Positions 42,203 through 44,620 of a stretch of DNA of 44,620 bases are shown in pieces. A program made the position numbers and the translations under genes. The first letter of the stretch is position 1; every line of letters starts with the position of its first letter. Origin of the DNA: Candidatus Lachnoclostridium stercoravium (GTDB lineage: Bacteria; Bacillota; Clostridia; Lachnospirales; Lachnospiraceae); assembly GCA_019118365.1 (NCBI GenBank), contig DWZA01000005.1:1-44620 (forward strand), given 5' to 3'. The notes under the pieces are model-generated. The model ran no database searches. It had not been told where the DNA came from and saw nothing but the letters and a program-made list of their open reading frames with translations.

Positions 42203-43396
42203 CTATGATACCTCTGGCAGCCTGGTCATCATAACAGAGTGCGCGTCATCGTCGTACTCCCCTTCCAGCTGAGCAGCTTCGGCATCCACATAGGGATTTT
42301 CCAGGTTCCACCCATAGGATAAAAGCTGGGCGTCTCCTAACAGTCCCCGGTCCGCAGTGATCGCTGCTTCCTCTGCGGCAGCCACCACATTGGTCCAGGT
42401 TCCATAAGTTTCTTCACACAGTTCCTTCGTATGATCGCTGGCCTCTGCCTCCAGGGCATAGACAAAGCTTCCGTCGGATCTCAGGCCCGCCACATACTCA
42501 TTTCCGCGGATCACCTGCACAATATCCGTCCAGGAAAGGATTTCCTCCGGATATTGTGGAGTTCCTACCATAGCCTGTGCTACCAGGGTTCCGTCCTGCT
42601 TTAAACCGATCAGTTCCGAATAATCGTCCTGCTCTCCGTTTAAGTAGACCATAGCTATATCTGTCCAGCCTTCCAGCTCTGTCACTTCTCCGCCCGCCAT
42701 GTAAGCGGCCGTTCCGTCCTGGCGCACTACTGCCATCCTATCCCAGAAGGAATCCACATATTTTACATTTTCAAGCCCCTCTGCCGTGTGCACCTCGCTG
42801 TCTGTGCTTTTGGCGCTGCAGTAGACCACTCCGCCATCCGCTGTCACAGCAGCCACGTCCTGGCCATATCCAGCGCTTGTGACAAAAAAGCAGTCAAAAT
42901 ACTGGATATTATAGTCCTTAAAGATCTGCTCTCCTCCATACCACAGCCTTCCTTCAGAATCCAGGATCAGTTCCATATCACTGTAGTCCGCCGTCTGGAT
43001 CTGACGGATCTGGCTTCCGGCAGTTCCCTCTGAAACCAGCTCTGCATACCGGCTGAAGCTTCTGGTATCGCTCACCGCGTTGGGGGCGGCGTAGAAAGTG
43101 GTTCCCTCCGCATACATGGAGTAGTAGCCCTTTCCGGAAAAACGCATGTTGTTCTCAATAGCTTCTTCAATGGTCAGATCTGCCTTTACTGTTTCGGCAG
43201 CTTCTTCCGATCCGTCCTCTTCTGCCATTTCTTCCTCGTCCTGGTCTTCTTTTCCTTCTCCCTCTTCGGCTTCTTCCTCCTGGTTTGCCTCCTGTTCCTG
43301 TCCTGCCTCTTTTGAGGCGTCCTCCCCGCCAGAGCAGGCCATAAGGGCCAACGATGAAGCCAGCACTATCATTGGTACAAGATTTCTTTTTTTCAC
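42203..43396 (-). CDS. Lipoprotein with RCC1/propeller-like repeats (2)
   Basis: This 397-residue lipoprotein has the lipobox ALMAC (Cys near 21). A very acidic Glu-rich linker (about 24-68) is followed by a beta-rich body with patterns like MELILDSEGRLWYGG, DVAAVTADGGVVYC, RMAVVRQDGTAAYMAGG, ELIGLKQDGTLVAQ and YVAGLRSDGSFVYAL. These repeated L-x-x-DG strands fit RCC1-like propeller blades. The start is GTG at 43396, 9 nt after AAGGAGG. It is the first of three consecutive lipoprotein genes. I expect surface display; the ligand is unknown. Confidence 0.75.
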   Translation of the reverse strand: MKKRNLVPMIVLASSLALMACSGGEDASKEAGQEQEANQEEEAEEGEGKEDQDEEEMAEEDGSEEAAETVKADLTIEEAIENNMRFSGKGYYSMYAEGTTFYAAPNAVSDTRSFSRYAELVSEGTAGSQIRQIQTADYSDMELILDSEGRLWYGGEQIFKDYNIQYFDCFFVTSAGYGQDVAAVTADGGVVYCSAKSTDSEVHTAEGLENVKYVDSFWDRMAVVRQDGTAAYMAGGEVTELEGWTDIAMVYLNGEQDDYSELIGLKQDGTLVAQAMVGTPQYPEEILSWTDIVQVIRGNEYVAGLRSDGSFVYALEAEASDHTKELCEETYGTWTNVVAAAEEAAITADRGLLGDAQLLSYGWNLENPYVDAEAAQLEGEYDDDAHSVMMTRLPEVS

Positions 43397-43605
43397 TTTT
43401 TCACTCCTCCTTCTGTTTAAGATTCAGCACCGCCTCCTGAATCTTGGGTATTTTTCATTTTATCCACTAAAGATCAATTCATCAACATTGTTAGTTTTAA
43501 CATTTACATCACCTGCATTCCATATAGCTGCAGCGATGATAATACATAAACTGGCATCATCTGTTTTAAAATACATATTTTACTTTCGTTCTATCCTTAT
43601 TTAAC

Positions 43606-43636
43606 TAGCTAATATATAGTACTATTATATTAGCTA
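43606..43636. promoter_or_regulatory. Perfect operator palindrome of the toxin-antitoxin pair
   Basis: TAGCTAATATA and TATATTAGCTA are perfect inverse arms around a 9-nt centre. It lies directly before the ribosome site AAAGGAGG and the antitoxin ATG at 43652. Phd-type antitoxins usually bind such sites to repress their own operon. Confidence 0.8.
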
Positions 43637-43651
43637 AAGGAGGTCTTTATC

Positions 43652-43897
43652 ATGAGTATCATAACAACAGCAACCTCCACAGAAATGCAGAATAATTTTG
43701 GCCGGTACTTAAATCTAATCCTTTCCGGCCAGAAGATTATTGTAATGAAAAATGGCAAGGAAGTCGGCCGGTTTATTCCAAAGGATACTGCCGTTTCCTA
43801 CCTCACGGATTCCTTTCACGGAATTTTAAAAGGAGATTATGACCTTGACAGAGAAAAAGCAGAAAGGCTGACAGCGAAGTATGAGACTATTGATTGA
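43652..43897 (+). CDS. Phd/YefM-family antitoxin
   Basis: This 81-residue protein has the Phd-type N-terminal DNA-binding fold (TATSTEMQNNFGRYLNLILSGQKIIVMKNGKEVGRFIP) and a short acidic C-terminal tail that should wrap the toxin. It represses its own promoter through the palindrome at 43606-43636 and neutralises the PIN toxin encoded next. The ATG has AAAGGAGG upstream. Its end overlaps the toxin start by 17 bp, so the pair is translationally coupled. Confidence 0.92.
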   Translation: MSIITTATSTEMQNNFGRYLNLILSGQKIIVMKNGKEVGRFIPKDTAVSYLTDSFHGILKGDYDLDREKAERLTAKYETID

Positions 43898-44294
43898 CAC
43901 AAACGTGAGCCTGGATGTCCTTCAGAACCGTGAGCCCTATGTGAAAGATTCATCTGTTATCTGGAAGCTTTGTGAAGCCCACCAGGCCGAAGGATTTATT
44001 TCCGCTCTGACCTTCGCCAATCTTGTCTATATTATGCGCAAGGAACTGAATCCAAGGCAGACTGAGTACGTCCTGCAAAAACTCTCCTTAATTTTCACCT
44101 TTACAGAATTATCACCTTCTGATCTCACCTCAGCCGCACGCCTGCAGTGGAATGATTTTGAAGACGCCCTGCAAAGCATGACGGCTGAACGGATCCATGG
44201 GGATTATCTCGTAATGCGGAATGTGCGGGATTTTTTGAGAAGCAGAGTTGCTGCCTTTACTCCATCTGAACTATGCGGTCGGATACGGATTTGA
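43881..44294 (+). CDS. PIN-domain toxin
   Basis: This 137-residue ribonuclease-like toxin has the PIN motifs: LIDTNVSLDVL with the first acidic residue, a middle Glu region (IMRKELNP), DFEDALQ with the third Asp, and GDYLVMRNVRDF, which corresponds to the usual TRN-x-x-DF end motif. All expected acidic positions appear present, so it is probably active. PIN toxins cleave RNA, often tRNA or ribosomal RNA. It pairs with the overlapping Phd-type antitoxin, not a VapB-type one. The small size and position fit a type II toxin-antitoxin module. Confidence 0.9.
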   Translation: MRLLIDTNVSLDVLQNREPYVKDSSVIWKLCEAHQAEGFISALTFANLVYIMRKELNPRQTEYVLQKLSLIFTFTELSPSDLTSAARLQWNDFEDALQSMTAERIHGDYLVMRNVRDFLRSRVAAFTPSELCGRIRI

Positions 44295-44450
44295 CATTTT
44301 ATAAATAACCAGATTTATGTGAGTAAATAGTAGGCATAATTAAGAAGCAAGGCAGATATTATTGATGTGAAATTCATACCTGCCACCTACTTACAAAACT
44401 AGACTGTCAACTATGCCGTTTCTCTTGTTTGGGAGATTTCTGTGTAATAG

Positions 44451-44620
44451 TCATGACATAGCTGCTGGGTTTTTCACATAGGTAATGGCCGAGGCTGTAA
44501 AATATTCTGTGTCTATGGGAATGAAACCTTCCAGATAAGAATTCGATATGTAGTGGTTTTTGTCGGCTTTTGCAGCCGTATCTTTTGTCGAATTTATCTT
44601 TCTGGTTATAGTATTTCCTG
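44451..44620 (-). CDS. C-terminal end of an unidentified protein (runs off the window)
   Basis: On the minus strand an open frame of about 55 codons enters from the right edge and stops at 44451. Its last residues read NHYISNSYLEGFIPIDTEYFTAS and then AITYVKNPAAMS. Composition looks like real protein, with no stops and sensible residues, but there is too little to name a family. The bases between the toxin stop and this stop (44295-44450) hold nothing I can identify. Confidence 0.4.
   Translation of the reverse strand, partial: GNTITRKINSTKDTAAKADKNHYISNSYLEGFIPIDTEYFTASAITYVKNPAAMS

Overview
The window looks like a chromosomal segment of a gut Lachnospiraceae (Clostridium cluster XIVa) bacterium. 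This rests on roughly 50% GC, AGGAGG-type ribosome sites with some TTG and GTG starts, a split transketolase, a heterodimeric ABC exporter, zinc-ribbon membrane proteins beside a Ser/Thr kinase, choline-binding-type wall repeats and many lipoproteins. There are no rRNA or tRNA genes and no CRISPR array. The genus cannot be fixed from sequence alone.

Layout. Bases 1-337 are non-coding and rich in inverted repeats. They look like the edge of an integrated mobile element that has cut off the 3' end of a galactitol-type PTS EIIC gene. Bases 338-5300 (minus) form a sugar-alcohol operon: transketolase N and C halves, a zinc alcohol dehydrogenase, an iron alcohol dehydrogenase and the truncated EIIC. 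It is divergent from a GntR/FCD regulator (5688-6362) that has a perfect consensus promoter. Then come an aldo/keto reductase with a ferredoxin tail, an ABC exporter pair with a MarR regulator, a DUF3089 lipoprotein and a double-domain YdcZ-type (DUF606) transporter. Bases 14193-18656 (minus) form a four-gene operon: a lipoprotein fusing a solute-binding domain to VWA, an XpaC-like protein, a membrane-anchored solute-binding protein, and TelA. Bases 18896-21639 carry an Asp-rich wall-binding protein, a DUF362 protein, a PepSY lipoprotein and a CGGC protein. Next are an SGNH hydrolase and a TPR-SUFU protein.

Bases 24329-34177 hold two XRE regulators, a DIP1984-like protein and a signalling-like cluster. 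That cluster has two large zinc-ribbon membrane proteins, a compact Ser/Thr kinase, and two paralogous zinc-ribbon/beta-helix membrane proteins. After an Rpn-type nuclease gene comes a tightly coupled operon (39640-35247, minus) of a cryptic regulator, a MATE transporter and an NB-ARC/STAND ATPase with TPRs. Three lipoproteins with propeller-like or YD-like repeats follow, then a Phd/PIN toxin-antitoxin pair with a perfect operator palindrome and the end of an unidentified gene.

The feature that runs through the whole window is a set of at least nine hairpin repeats. The full elements share the end GTAACAGTTC and the centre AAGCAAGCTT but have at least two different arm sequences. One copy sits in frame inside a lipoprotein signal peptide. 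Another rewrites the C-terminus of an XRE regulator. A third supplies the stop codon of telA. I regard this repeat family, the zinc-ribbon/kinase cluster and the SBP-VWA/TelA operon as the best candidates for undescribed biology here.
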